Below are positions 32,701 through 41,600 of a DNA stretch of 64,000 bases, one piece after another. Source of the stretch: Owenia fusiformis (Eukaryota > Annelida > Polychaeta > Sabellida > Oweniidae). Under the pieces are notes generated by a model. It had not been told where the DNA came from. It did no database searches and saw only the letters and a list, made by a program, of their open reading frames with translations. Position 1 is the first letter of the stretch. Each line of letters opens with the position of its first letter. A program made the position numbers and the translations under genes. The stretch covers positions 26,663,375 through 26,727,374 of the forward strand of contig CAIIXF020000005.1 in assembly GCA_903813345.2 (NCBI GenBank), in the 5' to 3' direction.

Positions 32701-34049
32701 TCCAATATCCACGATTAAACTCCAAAATTCCTCACATCGAGTAATACTCCATCATAAAATCACCTTTCCGCCATCAACATCATGAGCCAGCTTCTAAAAA
32801 TGACACTACAGGTCCTTACTCTGCGACTTCTTGAGCTAGACTAACATCAGGTGTTCAGATCATGTGCTATCTCAACCCACTAATGAGATGCATAGGGAAG
32901 CTATCTGATTGGCTACAGCTGGACTGAGCTGGTGTGTTTACTCCATTTGGTGATGCATTGTGGGAAATCACTATAGCAATGTCAATCAAGTAGCCTCTAA
33001 TTGCTGATGACTCATAACCATGTGGCCTATTTCTCCTACAGGTTGACCAATTCTAGGGCAAGGGTCCCCGCACAAGCAAAGAGTAAGGTTACTCTTACTC
33101 TTACTCCCAGCTTACTCCTTGAGTTTATGGTTACTCCTAAGTTACTCCTTGATCGTTGCACTTACTCTTAGTTTACTCCTTAACTTACTAGCAGCACATG
33201 AAGTGTTAATTATGAATAAAATAGTCTAAAAAAATAACAAAAAGTGGGGAATTTCTAAATTTCCCACAGTATGTAATACAACAGTTATGTCCGTATCATT
33301 GAATATCTGCCTTCGGTCTGTCGTAATATAACCCTCGCAAGCTCGGGCTATATTGGTGACAGACCTTAGGCATATATTAAATGATAGGGACATAACTGCT
33401 AAATATGGCTAAATGCATTATATTATATTATTATATTGTAACATGTTTGGTGTCCAAAAATTGTTGAAATACCAATTTTTCTCAATTGCTGAATTAGTTT
33501 GTATTTGGAAGATTTCAATAATTTGTCTGCACTTATAAAAGTGATTTCAATCTGCACTTTTGGGAATCCTTCGGTAAAGCTGATCAATGCCCCTTCCCAT
33601 AGGTTTTAGGCCGATGTAAAGGTGGCAGTAATAATACTGATCTTACTCAAAATACAGAATGATTGATTACACTCCCATCTTTATTTAAAAATTATTTCTA
33701 TTGCCCTTTAGCCTTTGCCTCGTTTTTACCTCATCACTTATTGTTCATAAATAATTCCAAGAGATTAGGTTTAAATAATATTTGTAGTGCCACAAACCTA
33801 GAATTACATGCACTGTGTAGTCATGGAATACATTGAACATTCACGAGAGATATTTGCTCAGCGAAATCCTGTGTGTTCTGACCCGTAAAATAAATCAGAT
33901 TTTCTTCTTTCTTTTAGTTCTATCTGGAGCCAAAGTCCAAAGTGACAGATGCAATGGAGGCAGCTGGCCTTAAGGTTGAGGACTTCTTTACGCTGAATCA
34001 TGGAGAGTCTTGTATAGTTGGCGATAATTATGACAATGTGGATGATTAG
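14497..34049 (+). CDS. NAPEPLD: N-acyl-phosphatidylethanolamine phospholipase D (five coding exons)
   Basis: Exons: 14497-14709, 21607-22131, 22809-22957, 23481-23595, 33918-34049 (stop TAG). Joined they give 1134 bases, 377 residues; vertebrate enzymes have about 393. All junctions are GT-AG and keep frame. The enzyme is a metallo-beta-lactamase-fold, membrane-associated hydrolase releasing N-acylethanolamines (such as anandamide) from NAPE. Visible zinc ligands: HNHYDHLD (HxHxDH), the His of CAHWC, the Asp of GGDTGYC and the His of VHWGTF; the family motif [11 protein letters not shown] spans the active site. The N-terminus carries [12 protein letters not shown], as in the animal family. 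The first mapped intron contains a whole serpin gene; the last intron is 10.3 kb because of an LTR element. An upstream exon is possible. Confidence 0.93.
14710..16749. other. NAPE-PLD intron, part before the nested serpin
   Basis: No exon. Holds two degenerate copies of a TTCTACTCCTGGAGTTGC..TTTCTAG motif (15277-15304 and 15988-16027), the same 3' end as the Helitron-like element at 20595-21404. A TTTATATATAGATATACC stretch at 16559-16576 is a candidate TATA region for the serpin. Confidence 0.4.
16750..19634 (+). CDS. Secreted serpin with cysteine-rich C-terminal extension
   Basis: Exons: 16750-17899, 18594-18743, 19012-19130, 19518-19634 (TGA). They join in frame to 511 residues; a typical serpin has about 380-420. 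The ATG at 16750 is chosen because it starts a signal peptide ([17 protein letters not shown]); the frame is open upstream. The serpin core shows [33 protein letters not shown] and [16 protein letters not shown]. The reactive-loop hinge [10 protein letters not shown] crosses the exon 1/2 junction and is the small-residue pattern of inhibitory serpins. P1 is predicted at Lys or Ser of IAKS, so the target may be trypsin-like. [17 protein letters not shown] closes the fold. Exons 3-4 add a basic tail of about 75 residues with eight cysteines ([21 protein letters not shown]). The gene sits whole inside a NAPE-PLD intron, same strand. Confidence 0.88.
17969..18235. mobile_element. mariner-type MITE (TA-flanked, CAGGGTG ends)
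   Basis: The left end TA-CAGGGTGTCTCAAAAA at 17967 and the right end GAGTCACCCTA-TA at 18225-18237 are imperfect inverted repeats with flanking TA. It lies in intron 1 of the serpin. The same type of end is seen at 52587-52723 and 62026-62356. Confidence 0.6.
19330..19383. mobile_element. 54-bp TA-flanked inverted-repeat remnant
   Basis: The left end CAGGATGGGCCA and the right end TGGCCCAGCCTG match in reverse at 11 of 12 positions and are flanked by TA. Very short; a deleted Tc1/mariner-type MITE in serpin intron 3. Confidence 0.55.
19685..19844. mobile_element. 160-bp MITE in serpin 3' region
   Basis: The ends CAGTGATCTCCCCAG and CTGTGGAGATCACTG are inverted repeats (14 of 15). ATATG is found on both sides (19680-19684 and 19845-19849), a candidate 5-bp TSD. 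Internally GTGGGCGTAGCACCCACC and related ACCCACTTGA words recur. It lies just after the serpin stop, so it would be part of its 3' UTR. Confidence 0.65.
20188..20206 (+). terminator. Candidate poly(A) signals of the serpin
   Basis: Two AATAAA hexamers at 20188-20193 and 20201-20206, about 560 bases after the serpin stop and before the next mobile element. Cleavage site not determined. Confidence 0.4.
20398..20577. mobile_element. Palindromic MITE, copy 1
   Basis: TTCAAAGATGAACCTATCTTA near 20432 (shortened) is matched in reverse by TAAGATAAGTTCATCTTTGAA near 20560; between them CATGGGCTTTCAAGAGAAGA occurs twice. The left part (AACAGGGGAAATAATGTATC to GACATGGGCTTTCAAG) recurs at 36162-36235, so it is a dispersed family. 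Confidence 0.65.
20595..21404 (+). mobile_element. Non-autonomous Helitron-like element
   Basis: The left end is A|TCCCAACGAACGAAG, the right end CTAG|T. A 12-base palindrome ACTCCGTGGAGT (21380-21391) lies nine bases before the terminal CTAG (21401-21404). A 5' TC, a 3' CTRR, a hairpin just upstream and insertion between A and T with no TSD are the Helitron hallmarks. 810 bp, no Rep/helicase frame. Contains (GTCA)n and GTCCGTCTGTC near the left end. The same 3' motif recurs in diverged form at about 15277, 15988 and 52093. Confidence 0.6.
21478..21600 (+). repeat. Short AT-rich tandem repeat before NAPE-PLD exon 2
   Basis: Diverged units of about 25 bases, (AG)TATATAAATCTTTACTGAT, end right at the acceptor TATTTACTTACAG of the exon at 21607. 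May influence splicing; no evidence for it. Confidence 0.6.
22132..23876. other. NAPE-PLD introns between exons 2 and 4 and left flank of LTR element
   Basis: Introns 22132-22808 and 22958-23480 and the start of the last intron (23596 on). No other gene or clear repeat. CACGTG occurs at 23835-23840. Confidence 0.5.
23877..26692 (-). repeat. 3' LTR (element sense), 2816 bp
   Basis: Contains a 1.4-kb CT-rich array (24120-25555) and, at 25570-25830, three copies about 110-120 bp apart of TCAAATTCTGAGATTAGAC. Ends TGTCGG (left) and CCCACA (right) on the plus strand. Unusually long for an animal LTR. Confidence 0.92.
24120..25555. repeat. CT-rich array in the left LTR
   Basis: Irregular tandem arrangement of CTCTGCTTACTCTTTA(C/A)TC-type units of about 20-32 bp, mixed with TTCTTCAGCCTGGGTTACTC. 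Strong strand bias: pyrimidine-rich on plus, purine-rich in element sense. Long open frames here are by-products. The matching array is at 30736-32130 in the other LTR. Confidence 0.9.
26693..26705 (-). other. Polypurine tract
   Basis: On the minus strand AAGATGGGGGGTG directly precedes the 3' LTR start TGTGGG. Standard position for the plus-strand primer in reverse transcription. Confidence 0.75.
27152..30436 (-). CDS. Gag-protease polyprotein of LTR element
   Basis: An intact 1094-residue frame; the ATG lies 38 bases after the primer site. Residues about 105-190 are Gln/Glu-rich and likely coiled coil. About 417-570 is a retrotransposon Gag core ([19 protein letters not shown], then the LMALEKRFG and [11 protein letters not shown] regions). 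Two CCHC zinc knuckles follow at about 649-681 ([28 protein letters not shown]), the RNA-binding nucleocapsid part. A retropepsin domain lies at about 725-835, with active site LVDSGA (about 740-745) and ILGSEYL at about 812. The last 250 residues are basic and low-complexity and match nothing I know. No RT, RNase H or integrase. Known role: particle assembly and self-processing. The family looks Ty3/gypsy-like by knuckles, protease and TSD, but without RT this is inference. Confidence 0.92.
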   Translation of the reverse strand: MASKQEEGPDGIVSRMEGGQQEEESADNTVFFKGDYTQVDMELDDTVPGMCGVDSTREVEENPEGARSKTGYMVPGVGYGMTPSRGFPLTSTVLEGRSPGVTMPLEQELHSQQLQMSALSSQMKAQAQQYEYLRREVYSGQEGLRREVHLSQGEIQRQIESLNTTHREAQQEFKGLLSDIVQRLPAAKDDSHLTPEKLEKEQMMSSGNTVTANLEPEQKSRVSSQAHGEVCSGIYTKKLSLQRQDGYSGKELASHLGSEWAPDAKMGGSREPVSEEYRTGSHEPSREPGRPTPLLPAERQKSTEHYSGVQRGDGEYYGTRDSYLGHWEERKRDDLTNSATCPNMDDYTELRPQPREPLHEAKPRQSTREQEEYMPMKKVDEESNPMLMAKMVDMCSNMCSKLIESTKSSNTRTRIKPTQTFDGSAPWKDYRAYFATCVENNGWTPQEKKQYLATNLRGDAQQLVLELDEGYSYEDLLMALEKRFGPGGKADVYEAELCSRTRKPKESLPSLGQNIRRLTSLAYPEMSRNAQDRLARRSFEQAIPDDDLREAIHRKDPETLDKAIEVAIKEESYRESERIRKGLKSKRDHKILHVEEGEDICTQLERMQMEMGKQLGETLKETLGQMSKEISKGIAEIANRGSSKRVSTCRKCGEDGHIVRRCPTLTCYNCNKPGHLSYDCPLPEMPRREKGQSRTNTTNSVTPVRFMADRYEEITSANSEEPVRKIIADVDICGTRMEFLVDSGAVSSMLGWGCYNRIPKRHRPTLRPLDRLFTQADGSHLAVFGMISCDIELDGKFMPMNIVVADIAQDGILGSEYLSASGAIIDYADLRIYFNRQDREERKHDVAEIMLCSSSQPQKKNCSLKSKHTQSKDLEQRKKGVLSTQFQESNFRSCTPGKPPQVRKVRRVTHEGSKERGVPTQTKMLQGSKRRQPPRSYNMQSEMKKVTPAPESARSDYDDSTHRGPQKSRSQRWLFTRSRANGWMNREDDLGMSKDSKSEKLPPNGEEGIFSIHGSLVSDRRESALRRKVVMSKMEMPRLKREAIGLNQRNKEGRGTDYRDGTNLQGPSKELVVTMSTQIDQGTQTPVAAHCVCT
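30474..30491 (-). other. tRNA-Leu primer binding site
   Basis: The plus strand reads ATCCCACCGCTGCCACCA, which equals the 3' 18 bases of an animal tRNA-Leu including CCA; the element-sense strand is therefore complementary to it. One base (30492) separates it from the 5' LTR. Confidence 0.85.
30493..33268 (-). repeat. 5' LTR (element sense), 2776 bp
   Basis: Second LTR copy, 40 bp shorter through loss of two CT-array units; elsewhere almost identical by eye. In element sense it supplies the promoter of the Gag-PR transcript, reading opposite to NAPE-PLD. Confidence 0.92.
30736..32130. repeat. CT-rich array in the right LTR
   Basis: Counterpart of the array at 24120-25555. The same unit order apart from two deleted units shows that both derive from one template. 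Confidence 0.9.
33282..33398. repeat. Imperfect long hairpin next to the LTR element
   Basis: CAGTTATGTCCGTATCATT (33282 on) is mirrored by AATGATAGGGACATAACTG (to 33398), and pairing continues inward through GGTCTGTC/GACAGACC, giving arms of about 45 bases around a loop containing CCCTCGCAAGCTCGGG. MITE-like. It lies 13 bases from the LTR end. Confidence 0.7.
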
Positions 34050-36140
34050 AGATGCATGACGATGATGAGAGAAACTCATATCTCTGATGGAAATGCTTAC
34101 ATTGAACATTGTCAAAGTATGAGTTCATTCATCAATGCATATTATGCATTTTATAGCCTATGGGAAGGAGTTATAGAGAAACAAAATTTGTAGAAAATAT
34201 GCCATAATATGGGAAAAAAATGATGTACTATTGGATTCTACAGAGCGGATGGACATAACGGTTAAAGTAACGTGTTTGTATATTATACTGCCTTACTGTA
34301 ACTTGGATAATAGAATATGATGAATGTGATAAACATTGTGCAGTATCCGAGACACATTTTGCGTGCAGTGGATTTTGTATGGCTTTGCAGTATGATGAGA
34401 GCCCATACTGTCACATAAACAGATTATCAGATCATTTTGAGTCATACGGATATGCCGCTGATAAACAATATAAGCCGAATAGGAGGCTGATAAATGATTT
34501 TCTGAAAAATATGACAGAGATCTCCATAATATAAGAAATATCACTGGGTGTTATTGTATAGATAACACAATAATCGTTGGATAAATATGTATATTATACT
34601 ATGTGTTATTTTATCCATAGTAGGAATTGTTAACTTATGATGTCATATTAAGTATGCCATTTGTCTCATAAAAGAATTATAGAGATGCACACAACCATGT
34701 ATAATCTATTGTTTTACACAACTCAGAGATTTTGCAACCTCACTTACAATATAGCCCACCTATATAAAATCTGAGGTCATATATTCGCCATAAATTATTG
34801 AATTAAGATAATTGTTAAGGTTCTAATATATGATAATTAAATATATGCCATTGTAACATATAATACATTTACTGGTCAGTATTGATATTTACCCAAACAT
34901 ACCTCATTATACAACAGTTAATCAATCAATTTAGTTAAAATGAGTTCACATATCAAGTTTAAGTTATAACATGTATAAATGTACGATTTAAGATAATCTA
35001 AATATTATTCAGGAGTTTTACTAAAAGTTTTTATAACTTACATTCATCTTTTAATTTATATGTTACGGATATAAATGGGTAATTATTGTATTTTTGTATG
35101 CATCTATCTACAGTATACACTTACTATGGCTTATAATAATGACCACTACCTGTAATTGACTTTAAATGTACAATGTATATACAGTAGATGAACATCTCCT
35201 GACCCCATGGCTCCAAGATCCTGAAGGAGGAAGAGTTCTGTAGCCCCGGGTTTGGAGGATGAGAAATGAACTATTTTAGATAACTAGGGTAATCTAATTA
35301 AATTACTGCTTGGAAAGGACTTTACAATGATACTAAATGTGAAAAAGTTTTTAATGAAACATTTTATTTTTAAATGGAACATGTTCAGACTGTATTTTAC
35401 TTACATAATTCAGATTGAATTTATTGTACATGTATAACATTGTATCTTACTGATATGTGGTATTTTTTACCTTCAAATTTATGTTCCTGTCCTACAACGA
35501 TATCTCAAGAACCTTTGAAAGATTTCTCCATGGTTTCAGAAACTAGATCAAATGATCTATTGTTACAGTACAGTAAATCCTTTCTGAAATGAGTTGGGAC
35601 CAGCTATGTTGATTCAGGGGAGATAAAGCAAGGAGCTTCTAAGCAAATGTAGGACGCTTGGTCACAATAAGTTTATTCAGAGGATAATTTCTGAACATGA
35701 TAAATATGTAAAAAAAAATTTTTTATCCTCTGGTGAATATAATTGTTATTATATGTTATATATGTTATACAAGTTAGGAAAATGTATGTGAAATATATAT
35801 GCAGATGTTCCATAGATATGGATTTTTAATGGTTCATTTTGTGGAATTTTGGAATAGTGTTGTCGCAATTAATCGATTTATTATGGCAAATTGCGATAAC
35901 ACTGAGTATGGAATAAATAAAGGTAAATTTTTATGAGAATTGATACTGATTTTAACATGCTGTATCTAACAGTTTAATAAAAATGTCATGTTGAATGTAC
36001 ATCAGTGTGAGTGGTGCAAACAAAATGCTCTATAAATTAGGCATTTGAGGGATAGAATTTGATCATGGATGGAAGACCTTTACTTTTTCAGAAAAAAACA
36101 TTCTGGTTATTAAAACAGAAATATCCTGTTTTGGTTATAA
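34050..36140. other. NAPE-PLD 3' UTR and intergenic DNA
   Basis: No frame worth calling. Several AATAAA hexamers (for example 35911-35920, ATAAATAAAGG) could end the transcript. No repeats of note. Confidence 0.4.
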
Positions 36141-36337
36141 GTAGCCTTGCCCAAGTCAAAAAACAACAGGGAAAATAATGTATCAATGCATAATTCAAAG
36201 ATGAACCTATCTTAAGTAAAGACATGGGCTTTCAAGTAAGTAGCCTTGCCCAAGTCGGTATTTTTTTTACTTATCTGATCTTGAATTATTACAATAGAAA
36301 TCAAGATACATAAAAGAGACCGACTTGGGCAAGGCTA
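36141..36337. mobile_element. Composite MITE: TIR element of 97 bp plus outer copy
   Basis: TAGCCTTGCCCAAGTCGGT (36241-36259) is perfectly inverted at 36319-36337. A third, direct copy of GTAGCCTTGCCCAAGTC stands at 36141-36157. Between 36162 and 36235 lies a piece of the palindromic family also found at 20398-20475, which suggests insertion of one element into another. Confidence 0.7.
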
Positions 36338-37140
36338 GGGTATAAGGTGAGATGTCCATCCAAGAATTAAGTTCAAACACTAAAACATTATGCACAATGT
36401 AAGGATTTATGTATGATTCCATTATATACAATTTATGCTCAGGCATAACAGTATATTCATTTTACAATAAATGTAAAGTCTCTGGATCCTGCCCCCTATA
36501 ATGTAAAAGGGTCACATATTTTTAAAGCTACCTGACTTTATCAGTGTATGCTCATGATATTCATTGAGTGACATGCAGAGAATAACAGGATAAGTACATG
36601 TACAGTGAATGTTTCATCATAATGGTTTTATAAATTGAAATCATTCTGCCAAATGAAGATATGTTCCATCCTGTTCCACCAACTGTATGTGTACATATAT
36701 GAAAACATGTATATCATTTAAATTAAGAGGCGGTGAGTTCAAGTCTCCCTCATTAGCACAATCAACAAAATGCAATTTTATACAACTGTTGGCACAATAA
36801 AAAGGTAGCATAGAATGTATACCTCTCATATTTAGACCCATATCACTTTATAATTTGAAAAGCGTGTTTTAATAATTGATCTGCAGGACACGCACACTAT
36901 TTCGCCTATCAGGCATTATTTATAATAGAAATAAAATGCATGAGTTTTATTAGCTGACTAGAATAAAAAAGTTTGAAAGATACAAATTGTTATGTAACGT
37001 TGGTTGCACTTAGTCACTACATTCAGTCTATTCATGGGCTTTCAACAGTTGTCAGAATGGTTGTGTCAATCATGAGGTTGTACCCAGTCTATGAGCACCA
37101 TCTATTATTACAGTAGTTATTACCAGCCATTGCACCCTAC
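36338..37140. other. Intergenic, nothing recognised
   Basis: AT-rich; the last 100 bases are diverged copies of the minisatellite that follows. Confidence 0.4.
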
Positions 37141-38095
37141 CTATCATCAGTATGGTTGTACCATGTAATTGCCCTCAACCTATTGTCACAGTGGTTGTAC
37201 CATGTAATTGCCCTCAACCTATTGTCACAGTTGTTGTACCATGTAATTGCCCTCAACCTATTGTCACAGTGGTTGTAACATGTAATTGCCCTCAACCTAT
37301 TGTCACAGTGGTTGTACCATGTAATTGCCCTCAACCTATTGTCACAGTGGTTGTACCATGTAATTGCCCTCAACCTATTGTCACAGTGGTTGTAACATGT
37401 AATTGCCCTCAACCTATTGTCACAGTGGTTGTACCATGTAATTGCCCTCAACCTATTGTCACAGTTGTTGTACCATGTAATTGCCCTCAACCTATTGTCA
37501 CAGTGGTTGTAACATGTAATTGCCCTCAACCTATTGTCACAGTGGTTGTACCATGTAATTGCCCTCAACCTATTGTCACAGTGGTTGTAACATGAAATTG
37601 CCCTCAACCTATTGTCACAGTGGTTGTACCATGTAATTGCCCTCAACCTATTGTCACAGTGGTTGTACCATGTAATTGCCACCTATTGTCACAGTGGTTG
37701 TACCATGTAATTGCCCCAAACCTATTGTCACAATGGTTGCACCTAGTATTTTCACCCTACTATTGTCAAAGTGTACCTAGTAATTGTGCCTTACTTACCG
37801 TCAGACTGGTTGCAGCTAGTAATTGCACCGTACCTGTTATCAGAGTGGTTATACTTAGTAATTGACACCAACCTATTGTCACAGTAGTTGCACCCAGTAA
37901 ATGCGCCCTACCTATTGTCACAGTGGTTGTTCCAGTAAATGCGCCCTACCTATTGTCACAGTGGTTGCACTCAGTAATTGCGCCCTACCTATTGTCACAG
38001 TGGTTGCACCCAGTAATTGCGCTCTACTTATTGTCAGAGTGGTTGCACCTATAGTAATTGTGCCTACCTGTTGTCACAGTGGTTGTACCTTACTC
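37141..38095. repeat. 39-bp minisatellite
   Basis: The unit (CCCTCAACCTATTGTCACAG followed by TGGTTGTACCATGTAATTG) repeats almost perfectly from 37141 to 37735 and diverges to 38095. Variants (GTTGTACC, GTTGTAACA, TTGTTGTACC) recur with a 234-bp, six-unit higher-order period (37190 to 37424). Because 39 is a multiple of three, both strands stay open for more than 140 codons; I do not regard them as genes. Confidence 0.92.
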
Positions 38096-38399
38096 AAGTC
38101 TCTAGCCAAACTGTGGCCAACGAAAGGTAAGTTGTACTTACTCGAGTCTCCAGCCAATACGTACAGTGGCCTTAGAAGAAGGTAAAGTTGTACCATGCAA
38201 ATCAGTGCATTTTTTGGTAAACTAGAACTCTTGCTAAATTGACAATGCAGATTTTGCATTGATTTGGAGAATGCATCGAGGAGAATGCATATTGAGAAAG
38301 AAAGGCAAGATCACACCGTATAAATATTTCCTAAAAATATAAATTTATTTTTAAATTATTTTTTACAATTCATTTTTGAATAAAAAGAAAGAAAATTGC

Positions 38400-38618
38400 A
38401 GGTCCTTTTAAAGTTTGTTCTTTGACTTTGTTTTACATACCGGTGTTTCTTGTCATGTTCCAAAGCGGAAGTGAAAAATAAAATAAGGAAGTTCAAAACT
38501 TTTTATGAAGTTCGCTACTTATCGTGGTTTTATGGTGTTATATGATCATGCAAATGATATACTATTGATAGGAGGGTGACATATTTATAAAAATGTATTA
38601 CGAGATGCTACAAATACC
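38400..38618 (+). promoter_or_regulatory. Candidate FGD6 promoter / 5' UTR
   Basis: Directly upstream of the first coding exon. Contains AAGCGGAAGTG (38463-38473) and AAGGAAGTTC, which resemble ETS-factor sites. No TATA box placed. Weak evidence, based mainly on position. Confidence 0.3.
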
Positions 38619-41600
38619 ATGATGGAGACTGAAAATACACGAAAGAAAGGTAAATTATTTGTTTTCTTTTTTCTTTTCCCAAAAATCAAAATATTTTCAA
38701 ATTCAATAGGCATAGGATTCTTCGAATGTTTTTTATTTAAATGGTTTCAGTTTTCACCTGACATGACTCATTACTTGACAAATGAAATTCCAAATCACTG
38801 AATTGAAGAAATGTGCGAACACTGACTGTAACATATTTCCTTTCTATTTCTAAAGTAACCTAGGTCTAGTTCAAAATAGTTCTAAACAAACCAAATTGTG
38901 GTGTAAAATGTGTCTACTATGACAATAAAAAGATTGCAGATGTATAAAGATGCTTCTTCTATACTTTTTTATGTATATACTAAGGACTAATTTTTTGTTG
39001 AACCGGTTGCTTGAGTACAGCAACGCTTGATGTACTGATATTCTGAAGTATTTATAGCTATTTGTTGTTTTTACTGTTAATCATCAACCTCATTTACTAA
39101 CAGTAAACCAGAAGTGCACTCGATTGTAAAAAAACTTCATTTAAATGAAATAAGTTTGAGTACAGAAAAGAGAAGTATCACCGCCATACTAAAGTCCTCA
39201 CAATAATTACTCAATGGGTTGTTTTGATGCAGGTAAGCTGTGTAAAGTTGTATGGTTAAATAAGCAAGGATAGTCTGATTGATGCAACAGGTATGACAAA
39301 GGAAACTATAATTATTTACAATGTTCACTATACAATGCTGTAAAATGTGCAACATACATAATGCTCAGACATGATAGCAGTTCTGGCGTCCGTTGACATC
39401 AATAGATTTTGACTTCTTTAAATGATGAGGTGGGAATTTTCTTCAAACCTTTCATGAAATTTATGCAGTAAATTTATGTATACATTTAGGATTTGTACCC
39501 AAGGAATAAAACAGGTTGGCAAATCCTCAGTAGCAAATAGGTTTGAGATGATACTAAAAATTGATATTCAAATATTCCATAGAGTGTAAATGTATAATTA
39601 CCATTTTCTCCATATTTTTATTCGTCGACATGGCTTATGATTATGTAGCAAATGTACATAAGAGACAACAACAATATATCGTGTACAGATAAAAAGTCAA
39701 TATTTATTCCATTGCTGCAAAATATGTATTTCTAATCGAACCAACTTTATTACTTCTGGTTCACTGTCAGTTCATTTCCGATTGTTTTAATTGATATTGA
39801 AGGGGAGCTAGCTGGCAATATATGATAATTTACTATCAATTTCAGCTCTAGTTTACAAGTACAGCCCATTTATTATATCATTTACTTGTAATCAATGATT
39901 AATTTTTTTCAGGCCTGAAAAAGCCACCAACACCACCGAAGCCTACAATTCCACCAAAGCCAGGGTAATTATATTTCAGTCATACTGTTTTATACTTTAC
40001 TAGGAGTAAATTATTTAATCATAAGAGTGAAACGTTTGTACAGATCGGTCTTAATCAGTGTATTTCTCCCAGACGTTGTATGAAATAGCTTGCTGAATCA
40101 AGATATATAAAGGAAATCAACTATCAAGAATCATATTTCTCAAGAAAGACTATCCCCTATGGATTTCAGATAGCAAATCACTAACATACAATGCTATATG
40201 GTCAAAATATCAGTCCCATAGCTAAGGGGTGTGAGCGCCCCCCTGGCCATAAAATCAAAACGATGATGTTATAACCATTCTGAGCTTTTTCATGTAATTT
40301 TGGGCCAAAATGGTCAACTATGAACCTCCCCAAAAATTTCTTAAAAGTGAACCACCCCTTGGCAAAAGCTGGCTATGGGTCTGAACCTGTCAATATTTCG
40401 TCCTTTAATTGTTCTTTAATTGTGCAAAAGTATATCTAACAATGTCTAGCATCCAGTTGCTTCCATGCAGCACAGAACCCCTTATGATATATTGTCTAGT
40501 ACATAACAATTACATATCAACATTTACACAGTTTAACATAACTGTGCCTAAAATAAATAATCTTGAAAATGTTTGGCTTATGGTTTCTTTGAGGTTCATT
40601 GACAGGCATATATTGGATTAATTATTTCATGTTATAATATCCAATACTTTGGGTTTCAAATCTGATTTTCTCACATGATCCGTTAAAACTGAAAAATGAG
40701 GGGAAATTGTACAATTTTCAAATCATAATAACTTGCTGGATTACACATATTATATCCAATACAAGTGGCGTTATGTAGCACCAATATTCAGCAGAGATTA
40801 TTACAAAGTAGTTGACTTACATTTGAAATTATTTGACTGTCGAGTTAAATCACAATCAGGTAAATGTGCTATCTACAGTTATTAATAATGTCACAATAAA
40901 ACTCTTATCTGCTGCTTGTATTGGAAAGTTCAAGGCAAAGGGGTGAAGGTATTGCAATGTCCGTATACTAGATTAATACCAATACAGGGGTACTATTTTC
41001 ACACTTGCGTCAAGTATGTTTAATTTCATTTAATTTAAAATTCATATCAAGTGTATAAAGACCTTATTAAATGTAAATGTTGGTTTTACCCTTCCGAGAT
41101 TATTATACATATGTATATTAGATAAACTCTTAGACAAATAACGTATTGTTCCTAAATCCAGGATTTAACTGGTATCATTTAACATAGAAGTGTATCAAAT
41201 ACAATTAAACAACATGAACACAATATAAATGTTTTTGCTTGTAAATAGTGGAAATGCATTAAAGGTTTTTTTGCAAGGGTTTAGTCGGGTTCAGGTATTT
41301 TAAGGATAAATTGTCAGTTCTAGATATTTGAGGCATCATATCTGATAAATGCGTTTCAATGAATTTTGTTTTGATCTGATTCATAGTCCCAAAAGAACAA
41401 TTTGGGGGGAGGCTATGTTATGTGTCATGAGATTCTTAAAATCAGCCATTTGATTTAAACATTATGTGGTAACTTGACCAAATCTGCCTCCCATTTTTTA
41501 CAAATAGAAATGCTTATATACTGAGATACTCAAATCCCATTTTTATTGTTTTGACTGTGAATTAAATCTCATCTGTCTACTCTTGTGAGGCTTTTGCCAT

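Larger units (their letters stand above)
23877..33268 (-). mobile_element. Gag-protease-only LTR retrotransposon, 9.4 kb
   Basis: Two near-identical LTRs (23877-26692 and 30493-33268) enclose one long minus-strand frame. In element sense the LTR runs TGTGGG...CCGACA. GTAT stands on both sides (23873-23876 and 33269-33272), a 4-bp TSD as in Ty3/gypsy elements. A primer site for tRNA-Leu (30474-30491) and a purine tract (26693-26705) are present. Internal DNA codes Gag plus retropepsin only; the 459 bases between its stop and the 3' LTR have no reverse transcriptase, RNase H or integrase. So the copy must borrow pol from a relative. Visible LTR differences are one substitution (26245 T vs 32825 C) and two missing repeat units (about 22 and 18 bp), which accounts for the 40-bp length difference. 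It lies in the last NAPE-PLD intron, antisense to that gene. Confidence 0.93.

Noticed and set aside
37137-37682. 181-codon minus-strand and 147-codon plus-strand frames of 13-residue repeats
   Set aside because: The 39-bp minisatellite is a multiple of three, so every frame without a stop in one unit stays open. No start context, splice sites or homology.
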